The translations under genes were made by a program, and so were the position numbers. Positions 48,766 to 61,043 of a stretch of 64,000 nt of DNA are shown here, one piece after another. The stretch's first letter is position 1. Every line of letters begins with the position of its first letter. A model generated the notes under the pieces. That model was not told where the DNA came from. It did not search any database and saw only the letters and a list, made by a program, of their open reading frames with translations. Source of the stretch: Inonotus obliquus (lineage: Eukaryota > Basidiomycota > Agaricomycetes > Hymenochaetales > Hymenochaetaceae); NCBI GenBank assembly GCA_032164295.1, contig JAJHTX010000001.1, positions 1,364,001-1,428,000 of the forward strand. The letters run 5' to 3'.

Positions 48766-48773
48766 GCCGTCTC
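48766..48773 (+). repeat. target-site duplication, left, element 1
   Basis: The octamer GCCGTCTC directly precedes the left inverted repeat and recurs at 49306-49313 directly after the right one. Confidence 0.85.
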
Positions 48774-49305
48774 AGGACCCCCGGCAATCCCTTTTGAGGC
48801 CCCCCCCAAATCCGGATAAAAATTGACGAAAATCGGTCTTGAGGCCCTCGTTTTTCCGGATAATAATTCGAAAAATTTCAGGGTATGCACCCGAACGTTT
48901 CCGGAACGACTACGACGATCACCAAGGCCCCCATCAATCCGGATAACGATCGACAGATCGACACGCAACTCACCTGATTGGTGGTTGGTTCTGTCGTACA
49001 AAACTCACATGTACAGTAATGTATCATGAGAATCAATAACAAGATATGGGTTTTGTAGTCTTGTATGTTTATTGGAACCATGTATTTGTGTTGGATACTT
49101 CAATTGTTTTTTCCATCCTAGACACATTAGTTTTACTTGACAATTCATTATTTTCGGAGGTCCCCGCCAAAATCCGGATAAAAAAGGGTCTAGGGACATG
49201 CATGCCCTCGGTTTTCCGGATAAAACGGGCGCGAAGCGCCCCGAAAAATCCACATAAAAATTTTCAGATCCTGCGAGGGCCTCAAAAGGGATTGCCGGGG
49301 GTCCT
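48774..49305. mobile_element. non-autonomous DNA transposon (MITE) 1
   Basis: This 532-base element has perfect 29-base terminal inverted repeats (48774-48802 and 49277-49305, starting AGGACCCCCGGCAATCCC). It is flanked by the 8-base duplication GCCGTCTC. It has no transposase frame. Inside are five direct copies of TCCGGATAA (48811, 48855, 48938, 49173, 49215) and one variant TCCACATAA at 49249; such repeats often bind the transposase. An 8-base duplication fits hAT or the Kyakuja-Dileera-Zisupton group known in basidiomycetes; superfamily is inferred. Perfect repeats and duplications suggest recent insertion. Confidence 0.85.
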
Positions 49306-49313
49306 GCCGTCTC
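49306..49313 (+). repeat. target-site duplication, right, element 1
   Basis: Second copy of GCCGTCTC, immediately outside the right inverted repeat of element 1. Confidence 0.85.
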
Positions 49314-49326
49314 TTAGCGTTAACAA

Positions 49327-50364
49327 TGGGGTGTGGCAATCCCTATAGAAGAAACGAGACTTCTCACGGTCCATGCCGCGTCGTGCCGGAGCTCGCTTAT
49401 CCTTAAGCGATTACCGTTTTTTGAGAGACACATTCGACTCCATGTATCCCCTTCCACATCACAGAACTAACTAGTTTAAAGTACGTGAATCATGTATTTG
49501 ATGTCAAATACTTAGATGTTCTAAAAAAAAGTGGAATTTTACAGAAATCTGCCGAGATATAGCATTATTTAGGTCATATCTATGGAACTAGACAATTCCT
49601 TGAGAATTTTTTCTCAACAAAATGAAGATAACCATGAAATAATACGGTTTGTGCATTTACATGAGAATTGTTGGAGAATTCACTGAGTTCTGAGCATTGG
49701 AAGAGCGCATTGAATCTCACTAGATAAGGTAAAATCCCATCACGTGACACTATTTTTGTGAGGAACTCGAACAACAAACTGAGCAATAATGTGAGAAAAC
49801 ACCACAAAAAAAAACTGTAAATACAGAACTCATCAGATTACTCAGTTAAGCATACCATATTACTGGTATACCTGAAGACAAGGCTATCAGTAGGACTAGT
49901 GCCTTGCAAAACACCTATTTTAGTCTTTCTCAGAGATGCATACAGTGACACCATCTATATTGAAGAATCAACATAGCAAGGTCTGAAGTGCATTAGATAG
50001 TGTATTGATACTGTATCCGTTCCAAAATCTCACTAAATAAATGACCGAACGGCTGATAACATCACCAAAGGCCTTGGCTAGAACCTTGATAGTTGGCCAT
50101 GGTCAACCGGTAATACTTAACAATAGAGTATGCTAGGTGTGCAGTGTCTTCTATATTCATCTAGAATCACACTTATAAAGCCTCTGTATTTAATTATCTG
50201 GTATATTTCTCATGGAATACTAATTATCTGGTCTTAGGAAGGATGGGTACACAGTATGCAAAGGCAGTAAACGTAGATCGCCGTTTCTCACCATATATGG
50301 TAAGCATTTAAACTCCGCCCGAAAAAAGTTGTCTCGCGCGACTCTGAGGAATTGCCACACCCCA
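49327..50364. mobile_element. non-autonomous DNA transposon 2
   Basis: This 1,038-base AT-rich element is bounded by inverted repeats beginning TGGGGTGTGGCAAT (left 49327-49344, right 50347-50364). They match at 17 of 18 positions, and weaker similarity (a CGAGAC block) continues inward. TTAACAA flanks both ends (49320-49326 and 50365-50371), a 7-base target duplication. No coding potential is seen. A short duplication and terminal repeats fit a hAT-like miniature element, but the family is uncertain. It stands six bases from the duplication of element 1, and its right duplication ends 118 bases before the RRP5 start codon. Confidence 0.7.
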
Positions 50365-50489
50365 TTAACAACAGAAAACCGATCGCGGTAAATTCCCACG
50401 GTCATCTAATCTCAAAAATTTGGCAGTCAGTCTCTTCAACAGCGCGTAAAGTGGTCCATTGCATGTAGCTCCTTTGGTCCTCACATATA

Positions 50490-53400
50490 ATGAGCAACAG
50501 GAAGCGAAGCTCAGAGGCGACATCTTCATCCTCCACACAACGAAAGAGAGCAAAGACTTCTGATGCTGCCGGCGACAAACCTGAAGCTGTCTCCCTGCTC
50601 CGGTCCGAAGAGGTGGACTTTCCGAGAGGTGGAGGAACCAGTTTCACGCCTGTTGAATACAAAGCAATCAGAGCCGAGGCTTTGAAGGAGTTGAACGAGG
50701 AGAATGTCTTCAAGGTGCGATGTTTGCTTCTTCTATTCAATCATGACTTACTTATTTCACGTACAGGGCTCAGAAGCACGCAATAAACCAGCTAAAAAGA
50801 AGAGGAAGCCGGAGACGGGGTCCACGAAGAAAGCTACTGTTGTACAGAAAGCGAAGACGACCTGGACTCGAGTTGAGCATTTGAACTACAAAGTAAGCAA
50901 GTTCTGTATACGTCTAGGTTAGCAGACTAAATCTACCTTCATAGCGAATTGTCCCCGGCATGAAACTACTATGTCAAGTCGTCGCAGTACACCCATTCAC
51001 CCTAATCGTTTCGCTTCCAGACCAACTCCTCGGACATATCCCCATTACGAACATATCATCACAGCTCACCGATGCGCTCGAGATCGCTGAGGCCCAAAGC
51101 CAGAACGAGGATGGGTCGAAGTTTGAGGATGACATAGAGGACAAAGGTCCTCCTGATTTGACAGATATTTTCCACTCGGGCCAATATGTTCGCGCAATAG
51201 TCGCTGCGGTAAAGCCTCCTGGAACTACTGGCGATCGTGGTTTTGCTCATTCCAGAGATGAAATGGAAAGGGCAAGTCGTAGAGTCGAGTTGAGTCTCGT
51301 GCCTGAGCAAGTCAATGCTGGTCTCGTTAAGACGGACTTACAAAAAGGATTTGTAGGTGATGGAGGGTATCTTGATTGAACATGGTTGACATTCCCCTAT
51401 TCAGACTTTATCTGCCGCGGTTAAGAGCGTTGAGGATCACGGCTATGCTTTAGACATTGGGCTACCGAGTGTTGCCGGATTCCTTCGTTATGACAAGAGT
51501 AGTGATCCAAAAGAGGGTAGGAGACATGTCGGGAGCCTGTTGAATGTCATCGTGGAAAGGCTTGCCGAGGATGGACGTACCTGCATCTTCACTGACAATG
51601 ACCACGATTTCAAGGCGTCTACCGTATGTATAGCTCCCTTTTCACTTATTCCCGTTCTGATCCCACGCCCCTGTGAAGTTGAAGGAAATTACGAATGTAT
51701 CTTCTCTACTCCCTGGAGCTCTTGTACGGGCGCTGGTGACAGCAGTTGTTCCATCCGGTCTTGTCGTCCAACTGCTCGGCTCTTTTGACGGAACTGTCGA
51801 CCTCTATCACCTACCCACTGGTTCTTCGCCTTCGGACTTCAAGATAGGCAAGAAGATCAAGGCACGCGTTTTATACGATGTGGCAGGGACTAGCCCACCA
51901 CAGTTTTCTCTTTCTTTGAAAGAGCATATCATTTCGTTGGATGTCAAGAAGCGAGTAAAAGGCGACGGACTATCAATACAAGAAAGCTTTCCTGCTGGCG
52001 CGATCCTAGAGTCTGTCAAGGTGAAGAGAGTGGAGTCGGAGAGAGGGTTGGTCGTTGTCGTGGACGACAGCGTTGATGGATTTGTCCACGTACGTCTTGT
52101 CCGCACTGTCATCAAGCATGTATCTGACTCTGATAACAGATCTCCCATGTTTCTGATGAGCACGTTCCTACTCTCTCATCAAGCAGCGGCCCGTGGAAAA
52201 TGGACTCTGTTCATCGAGCACGGGTCATTGGAGTTCATTTGCTCGACGGTATTCTGCAACTATCATTCAGATCTTCAATTCTTTCCCAGAAATTCTTACG
52301 TGTAGAAGATGTTCGCATCGGCGAACTTGTAAAAGGGACCATAAAGAAGCTGACTGACTCGTGCCTTTTCGTATCCATAAACGGCAGTGTCGACGCAATG
52401 ATATGGCCTAATCACTACGCCGACATCATGTTGAAGCAACCGCAGAAACGATTTAGAATAGGCGCGTCTCTCAAATGTAGGGTACGAGTATGCTCGTTAT
52501 TTATTTGATACTTTTATTCTGACTTGTCGGTCCTAGGTTCTTGCACTTGATCCCGACAAGAAGAGAATCCTACTCACGGCGAAAAAGACGTTAATCGATT
52601 CGGATCTGCCGATTCTGTCGAGGCTAGAAGATGCTGAAGCCGGCATGGTTGTCCATGGTGTTGTATGGAAAGTCGGCGAGAAAAACCTCATTGTGGAATT
52701 CTACAATCATCTTCGGGCTATTGTCCCGGTGAAAGAAATCAGGTGCGTTTACTTCGTCAGTCAACGCGAATATCTGCTGAGGACTTTTCCCGCCCACATA
52801 GCGAAACTCCTGTCTCGAATCTAGCGGAGTCGTATCCCACAGGGAAGTCGGTTAAGGTCTGTATTCTTTCGGTCGATCGAGAAGCTGCTCGACTTGTCGC
52901 AAGTATCCGTCAAGCGTCGGGAGAAGGTCGTTTACCCCTGGGTGACATAAAGAGCGTCGAGATTGGTCAAACAGTGTCGGGGACCGTCCAGGAAGTACGC
53001 GGAGATAACGTTCTTCTGATTCTTGAACCTTCGAAGACCCGCGCTTTGATTTCTTTGCACAACGTAGCGAACAGTCGCCGGAAGACTGCCGAACAGTTAC
53101 GATCATCCTTGACAAACGGTGAAATCATGGAGGGTTTACTGGTCGTGTCTCGAAACCTCGACAAAGGTATTGTCATTGTCGCGAACCGACCATCTCCGAA
53201 GACCCAGTCGTCAACTAGAGCGGCGCTTGATCTTTCCTCGTTATCTCTTGGCTCAGTTATTTCGGGACGTGTTCTTAAACACACAAAGTATGGTGCTGTT
53301 GTAAAGTTCCCTGGGAGAGCCACTGGTTCTCTGCATTTCACAGATGTAGATGACGATTATGAAAAGAGACAAGGGAGCCCTTTGCCGGCCGTAGATTCCA

Positions 53401-55641
53401 CGATAACTGCTGTGGTTGTTGCCATCGACCGAGCATCGAAGCGTCTTACATTATCGACAAGGAAATCTAGGCTAGAGCCAACCACCGATGCAAGTGTGGT
53501 TGACCCCGAAGTTCCTGGAATCCAGAGTCTGAAAGTCGGTCAAAAGATCAGAGGGTTCGTCAAGAGCATTTCGGAGCATGGCATATTTGTTACCATCGGA
53601 CGAGGTGTAGACGCTCGAGTACAAATCAAGGAACTCTACGACGAGGTATGCTTTGAAGCCCTTAAGCGAACTTATTATTCTTATAAACTCGCTTTGATCC
53701 TATTACCAGTACGTCAAGGACTGGAAAGCTGGCTTTAAAGTTAACCAGCTTGTCGTTGGCCGAATACTCGGGTACGTGTCGAGTGAATATACGAAACCGT
53801 ATGAGCTCACGGGTGCTTCAGGATCGACCATGATAAACAACAAGTCGAGATGACCCTTCGCGAGAAAGTCCAGACGAGCAGAAAACCGGAGAAGTCCCTG
53901 TCTGATTTGTCCGTAGGTCAGAAAGTTGATGGCAAGGTCAAGAGAATTGAAGACTATGGTGTCTTTGTATCCATTGAAGGCACTAGACTGTCTGGTCTCT
54001 GTCACAAATCAGAGGTATGCAATACTCAGTTCCCCTGGTAGCGGCTCCGAAGACTGACGGTAGCAACTTAGATTGCGGACAATAAAGATGCAGATGTCAC
54101 TCTTGCTTTGCGCAACTTCAGGGAGGGGGATCCCGTGAAGGCTATCATATTGGCCATTGATGATGAGAAACGCCGGGTTTCCTTGGGCCTGAAACCTTCT
54201 TACTTCTCAAATGAAGATTTTGAATCGGACAACGATCATTCAGATACCGACAACGTAGACGGAAACGAGGAAGACGTACAACCACAAGGAAAAATCTCTA
54301 ATGGTGTAGGTGAAGATGGTTCGAAAATCGAGAGTGACAACGACGACGAAAATGATGATCCAATGGTTATGGATTCCGCCACTCTTTACCTTTCAAATGA
54401 CATCGAAACGCCCGGTTCTCCAAAGCGTTCTGAAGCTCCTTTGGTGCCCGTGCTTTCTACGAACGGTTTCCAGTGGACCAAGGAGGACGCCCCTGTAGAA
54501 GAAGGCAACAACTCATCATCGGAAGACGAATCCGATAACACTCATGAGAAGAAGCGCAAGAAAAAGAAAAAGACCATCGAGCTAGATCTCACTGCTGATA
54601 TGCAAACTCGCACACCAGAATCTGTTGCGGACTTTGAACGTCATCTTCTGGCTTCGCCCAACTCGTCGTTCCTTTGGATCCAGTATATGTCATTTCAGCT
54701 GCAATTAGCGGAAATTGACAAGGCACGGGAGATAGGTAGACGCGCTCTTCAGGTAATCAGTATCAGGGAGGAGCAAGAGAAGTTGAACGTGTGGATAGCA
54801 CTCTTGAATTTGGAGAACACATATGGGACGGAAGAGAGCCTCGAGGCCCTCTTTAGGGACGCAGCCAGGCACAATGATGGGAAGACGATATACCTTCGAA
54901 TGGCGAACATATTTGACCAGTCAGACAAGCCTGAGGTACGAACCACCAACTTTGTTGTGGAGTGCACGGATGATTCATTACCATTGCAGAAAACAGAAGA
55001 ACAATACAAACGCACGTGTAAGAAATTCGGTAAAAGCTCAAAGGTTTGGACGCTCTTTGGCGAACACTACATGCGACGTGGTTTGCTTGAAGAGGCTCGG
55101 AATCTCCTCCCACGAAGTTTGCTCAGCTTAGAAAAGAGAAAACGTCAGTTCTCCTTTTGTGGATCCGCTCCATTGATCTAATACAATCTTCTTTTCACTT
55201 AAGACCTCAAAACAATTTCAAAGTTCGCGCAGTTGGAATACAAACTCGGTGATCCTGAGAGGGGAAAGACAATCTTTGAAGGCATCATTGATTCGCATCC
55301 AAAACGATGGGATCTGTGGGCCGTTTACATGGATATGGAAGCTGTTCAAAAAGATATCCAAAGTATACGGTCTGTCCTTGCCCGTTGACTTTGTTGCTGT
55401 TGAAGTGTCTAACATTAAGGAGCAGAAATTTGTTTGATCGCATATTCGCTCATAAAATGACAAAGCACAAAGCAAAGTTAGTGATAAGCTGGTTGTAATC
55501 TCCAACGGAGCTGACGACGGCAATAGGTCTTTCTTCAAAAAATGGCTGGAGCTGGAGCGCAGAATAGGAGATGAAGAGGGTCAGAGCAAAGTGAAGGAGA
55601 AGGCTGTCGAATGGACTCAACGGACCGCATCGGTATCCTGA
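50490..55641 (+). CDS. RRP5: rRNA biogenesis protein Rrp5 (PDCD11)
   Basis: This nucleolar factor binds pre-rRNA and is needed for both small- and large-subunit processing. It has about 1,450 residues. The N-terminus has DFPRGGGTSFTPVEYKAI, the family start, followed by a series of S1 RNA-binding repeats such as GMKLLCQVVAVHPFTLIVSLP, PGALVRALVTAVVPSGLVVQL, GELVKGTIKKLTDSCLFVSI, GSVISGRVLKHTKYGAVVKF, GQKIRGFVKSISEHGIFVTI and GQKVDGKVKRIEDYGVFVSI. An acidic linker (54200-54560) precedes the C-terminal HAT/TPR repeats (SVADFERHLLASPNSSFLWIQYMSFQLQL ... WDLWAVYMDME ... KSFFKKWLELERRIGD). The transposon 2 insertion falls in its promoter. It follows LSG1, another ribosome assembly gene, in the same orientation. 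Confidence 0.93.
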
Positions 55642-56098
55642 TACTTTTCTACTTTCGATCGTTGTAATTTTCGCGTCCTCTCCGCCGCATTTATCTTTTT
55701 GCTTGATTCCTGTGTCGCGACTCTGCAATGCTTTTCATTCCGGAATGTGCAACTGCAAGTTTCCATCATTCAGATGCAATAGTCGATAAGTACTCGTAGT
55801 AATTCCGATTACTTACGAACTACACTGACTGCAAAACGCAAACTATAGCAGATCCCGAATATCATAGCATACTTAGCTATAGGAGAAAATAGAGAAAGCG
55901 AAAAAGAGATTAAGGATAGTTAATAAACCGAAGCTGGGATGGAGAAAGAGAGCATAAGAACCGTTCAAAAATAAAAGCGAGACGGGCAGAACGACAGGTC
56001 AGATGTGCGAATAAAATATCTACACGGGAAGGATTTGGGGTATCCACCAGGATATAGAGAAAGCAAAAGTTACGTTTAAAATAAATAAGCAATCGTTT
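55642..56098. other. convergent 3' spacer RRP5/Tea1-like
   Basis: This region of 457 bases lies between two stop codons facing each other. It is AT-rich to the right and should carry both transcription terminators. No gene was seen. Confidence 0.5.
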
Positions 56099-59000
56099 TC
56101 ACGACCGTGATCTTGTCCGTTCGTGGGCACCTGCTGGTACAAGATGATCATCTACGTCACTCAACGGACGTCGGGCACTCATGGAGCTCGCCAGTTGACG
56201 TTGCCAGTCATCCAGCTCGTTCGAAAGATGTTGGTATGCGAGATCGTTATCCACGCTAGAGCTGCTAGCTCGTCGTTCCGAGATCTCTGATAAAGGCCTA
56301 TCACGCCCTCCAAAAGCGGATTGGTCATCTTCCAGAAGCAGGTCAATCTTCTGCGACAGTTGCTCGTTTTCACGCTTTAGAGCGGCATTTTCGAGAGCCA
56401 GTCGTTCCAAGGCTGACTCATCGCGCCCGCCTCGTGCAACAGCCAAAGCGGATTCAAGACGTTCGATGTCCTGCTCCAGGTCCTCAACATGACTGAGCCG
56501 CTCGTCCGCTTCCCTTTGCGAGGCAACCAGATTATTACGCAGGTTCTCGATCTCCTGCTCGAGCGACTCCATTCGCCTCCGCAGGTCCCTGTTCTCGGAT
56601 GTAAGGCGTTGATTTTGTCGCTGAGCATCACCAAGCTGTACTCGAAGTCCGTCAAGTCCGTCATCCGAAAGGGGAGTGTTGCGGCCGTTGACTGCCCGAA
56701 TGCGAGAACTCAGCTCTGCACTGGCTCCTCCTCGAGTATCAAGTTCTGTTTGCAATGAAGCATTGAGAGCTTTCTGCTTGTTCACCTCTTCCTTCATGCG
56801 TCGCATCATCTTCTCAGTACCCCTAGGTGCTTCTTATCAGCCAACGTCGTGTTTCGGTACTGAGGTATACTTACTTCACGTATTTGACGGCCAGCTGATA
56901 ATCATCCTCCATTTGCTGCAGTTTGGCCTTGTACGTCTGCTCAGTGGCCACGAGCTTCTGCTCAGCTTCCAGAGCCCGACTCTCCCATCCACCCCCTGTA
57001 CTAGAAGAGGGGCTCTGGCTAGCCCGCACCTGATCGAGCTGGCTTCCGAGCATCTTCACGTGTGCTTCTAGCTCGTCCCTTCGGCGAATCGCGTCATCTA
57101 GGTCCTTTTCCATGCTTTCTTGAATCCTCATCCGTGCAGCCAATTTGTTTTCCAGCTCGACTACTCGCGCAGGCGCTTCTCCAATTTTTGTCCTCAGGTC
57201 ATCCTCATCGATCACTTCACCGTGTTCAGCGAAGTAATTTCTAAACATTGCTAGTCGTAATTCTGCGTTTGAAGTTTGCTGCACCTTCTCCTGTAATTCA
57301 CTTTCCTTGACGGAGAGATCCTTGCGGAGTTTCCCGGCTTCAGCAACAACACTCTGCAGCTGCACGCGTATACCATTCAATTGGGTGCGCAAAGCATAAT
57401 GCTCCTTCTCCACGTCCTGAGCGCGATTTCTCGTCCGCGCGAGCTCCTGTTGCGCCGTCTCATATCGTTGACCAGCCTCAGCAAGCATGTTACGTAACGT
57501 AGCAGCCTCCATCTCCACCGCGTGGATTTTCTCTTCATGACCACGAATCGCACGATCTTCATCCGCCTTGAGATCTCGATGCATGTCAAGCAAATCACCA
57601 AGACCACCCGTTGTCAGCGCACGCAAATTATCAGCTTCTTCCCGGGACTTCGCCCAAGAATTCTCAGCATCCGTAAGCCGTCGACGAAGTGACTCGACCT
57701 CAGCTGTCCGTGCCTCAAGCTCTTTCCTTGTGTCTATCATGTCGGCTTCGAGTTGGTTGGTTTGCTCGCGTGTGTGTCTCCATTGCGATTCGAACTCTTC
57801 CGCCTTGGCCTTGGAGGCTTCGATAGCGTTGCGCGCCTGCTCAAGAGCACGAATGTGATGTTCCTTCGAGGCCGTCAGCTCCTCCATCCGCGTATCAAGA
57901 GCAGAGCGTTCCGCCTCCAGTAAGCCAACCCTAGCAGCATGATTAAGCAGACGTTCGCTATTCTCGCGTAAAGTGTCCTCTGCATCTCTGTGGCGGTCCT
58001 GGAGATCCTCGTAATCTTGCAATGCCTGATCATACTTTTCCTGCAGAGCATCAGAACGTCGAGCGGCTTCGATGGCACGTGCTTCCGCCTGCTCCGCAAT
58101 GCGCGTTTGCAGCGTCACCATGCTACTCAACTCCGCAACTTGTTTCGCCTGCTCAGTGCGTTCTCGCGCTAGTACAGAGACCTGGCGCTCCAGTTCAGTA
58201 ATCCGCTGTCGCTCTGCCCTAGATGCATCGTCCAAAGCATTGCTCTCATACGATGCAAGTTTGGCACGGTAAAACGCCGCCTCTTGAACCGCTGCATGCT
58301 GTATGCGTTCCATTTCTTGGCAGCGCTCCGAAGCATTACGAACTTGGGCAGCAAATTCGTTCTAGAAGTCGAAGCATATTCAGTCATGTTGAGCATAGGG
58401 CCGGTGAATCTAACGTACCTGCACTCCAGCATGGTCTTGTTTGAGACGCATGATCATGTTTGCAAGCCCTTTAACATCTGGCTCGTCGCTTGCAGGACTC
58501 CTATCCGACTCGTCGTTCAGGTCCAACTCGCCATCCGAGTAAGAGAAACCAGCATTGGTGGCTTTCCGAAGAGCAGCCCTCATCCAGGCATCACGCTTCT
58601 TCAAGACTTCCACTTCGGCTTCTTTCACCTTGAGGTCACGGATCAAGTCTGCTGTGACGTTCCCTGTCGATCCCGGTCGAACATGTCCTGAAGCATACCC
58701 GTTAATCACCGTAGGGGACGAACGTCCGGGCTGTGAGTAGGCTTCGGGTGGCCTTGTGCGATCAACAACTGGTGAAGGCGTCCGTGTACGTTGAGCATTG
58801 CGTTGCATCGCGATACTCGCCATATTGGCGGGCGAATTAGTACCGGAGTAATACGCATCATTTTGCATCTGTTGTGGTGACAACGATCGCAGTAAGCCGG
58901 GCTCCTGGCGTGTCGGGCTTTTTGAGCGGCCCTCTGGGGACACAGCCCGCTCGCGCACATCATTTTCTCCTGTTCCATGTCCGCCATCGTCAGAACCACT

Positions 59001-61043
59001 GCGAATTGGCGCTTTACCTTTTGCATCACTAGCGTTCGAATATGCAACACCGGTGGAAATTCCATTCACAGGCCTGACGCTGCTCGGCAATTGGCGCGTA
59101 CCCGAGGGAGACATTGCACGGCGAAGATCTTCCACCACATCTGGACCAGGTCGCACTGTTGGCGACATAGCTCGTTGAGCAGCACCGTTTGGCATGGTAT
59201 GCTGGCTTGGAGGGGACGGCTGTGGAGACTGCCCCGTGCTTACCGAGGGCCGTCGGGAGGCGACTGTCCCTTGCGCCTCAGCGGGGGGTGGTTTATTTGG
59301 TTCGGGGTATTTAATATGTTCTAAAATTAGATGAGTATCAGAGGATGGCCAGACAGCATGTAACTGCGGCACTGACTAGTATCCAGAACATGGATGAGGG
59401 TTGGATCGTCGGAAGTGCCACCAGAAGACGATTCGCCTCCGAGCACAAAAACTCGTGTTCCGACAGCAGCCATACGATGTCCACTTCTCACGCTTGGCGC
59501 GGGACCCATATTTTGAAACATATACCAACGTTGATCTTCCCAGGTGAAAGAAAGTCGTCATCAGAACAAATGTCGGAAGATTCCCAAATGGGTCAAGAAA
59601 GTACGTACTTGAAATCTTAAAAGCAGCAAGGTCACCAAGGTCGTTACCATCGACGCCTCTACCTCCGAAAATGTAGATCACATCATTGACGAGAGCAGCG
59701 GCATGTCCTTCTCGGGGCGATGGGATGAACCCGATGCAGTTGAGTTCTGTCCACTGTCGTGTAGTTGTGTCGAATGCCCATGTATCGTTGTAATGGTATT
59801 GAGAGTCTGTGCCACCGAACCTATGACATACTCAGCTGCGTTCTCTGATAAAAGATAAAAGATAAAGGGCGAACATGATGATTCGTTCCCCATATGTGAT
59901 ACAGGTATGACCCGTTCGCCTGGCCGGCCCCTCATTACTCGACGGCTTGATCAACTCCCAGGCGGCTTTGTTTCTCACTGCAATGAAATTTGTGAACGAG
60001 TATATCACCCAGTATGTTCCATAGAAGCTCACGCGTATTGAGATCAAAAGCCCATAAGTCGTTTAGAAATTCACCATCTACTTGCCCACCAAAGACGTAG
60101 AAGCGCGTGCCAACCATCGCAACGGCGTGTCCGTACCGCCCGACTGGTGCGGGTCCTGTAATAGCGACACGAGTCCATTCACGAGTAACTGATGAAAAGA
60201 AATCAAATTAGATTAAGGAAATCTCTGTTTTTTTGAGACTCGCACCAAGATTGAGCAGGTATAACCCATCATCCTGTGTGTCCGACACATATGGCCGACC
60301 GTCCGATTTGGTGTCACCACCCCATACAATGAGGACGCTGCTGACAAGCGCACTGGCGTGACCAACACGTGGTGACGGCACTTCTCCAGCAGTCTGAACG
60401 AGGGTCGCGGAGAGCTCCTTGGTATTGAAAGAATATAGATCATTCCGAACGGTATCCTTGACAAGACCTCCGAAAAGCAAGAGCTCCCCTGACGCCGTTG
60501 CTACTGCAGGTAACGAATGTCCATAGCGAGGAAAGGGAGACGGAGAAGGGCTGGAAGGCGGCGCAACGCCGGGTTTTGGAAGAACGGTAGGAGGCGGAAG
60601 CTGTAAACGGCGCGTGGACCACGGGTACGCCGGCTGCTTTGGAGGACCACTGGCGGGCGACGAGCTGTTAGGTGGAGGAGCCTGGCCATTCGTTTCTCGC
60701 TGGTCCCTTTGCGTCTGGCTAGAGAGCGGAAGAAAGAAAGCAAAGGACATCAGCAGTCAATACGACGTTATGATGCGAAAAAACGGTCGACTAACGACGG
60801 GGCTAATTCCCTTTCCCTTGCCATCTGTTGCTGTTGCTGAGCCTGAGCTTGCGCTTGTAGTTGTGCTTGTTGTTGCGCCTGTTGTTGTTGTTGCAGCTGC
60901 TGCTGCTGAGCAAGGGCCTGCCTTTCGGCAGCTTCTCTTGTCTGTGTTTGTGCAAGCGCCTGACTAGCGGACTGGCCTACAGTGACTTGAGTGGAGTTTG
61001 AAGGCGCATGGTTAGTTGTCTGCCTCTTCCTGAAGAAGGACAT
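56099..61043 (-). CDS. tea1: Tea1-like kelch/coiled-coil cell polarity protein
   Basis: The protein has about 1,480 residues. The N-terminus MSFFRKRQTTNH leads into a Gln/Ala-rich run (about 60813-60920). Five or six kelch repeats follow (60560-59330), each with the GG plus paired Tyr/Trp pattern: YGHSLPAV ... LLLFGG, RVGHASALV ... VWGG, GRYGHAVAMV ... YVFGG, RTGHTCITY ... FGGTD, REGHAAALV ... YIFGG, RSGHRMAAV ... FVLGG. A Ser/Pro-rich linker is next, then about 650 residues of heptad-rich coiled coil. This is the architecture of S. pombe Tea1 and related end markers that ride microtubule tips and fix the growth site. The first intron uses a weak GTCGTT donor. Confidence 0.88.

Noticed and set aside
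49320..50371. piggyBac assignment from TTAA at both ends of element 2
   Set aside because: With TTAA as the duplication the inverted ends are not aligned (extra CAA on one side); the 7-base TTAACAA duplication gives symmetrical ends.
60813..60920. Trinucleotide-like CAG/CAA tract
   Set aside because: It is an imperfect coding Gln/Ala run within the Tea1-like protein, not a pure expanded repeat.
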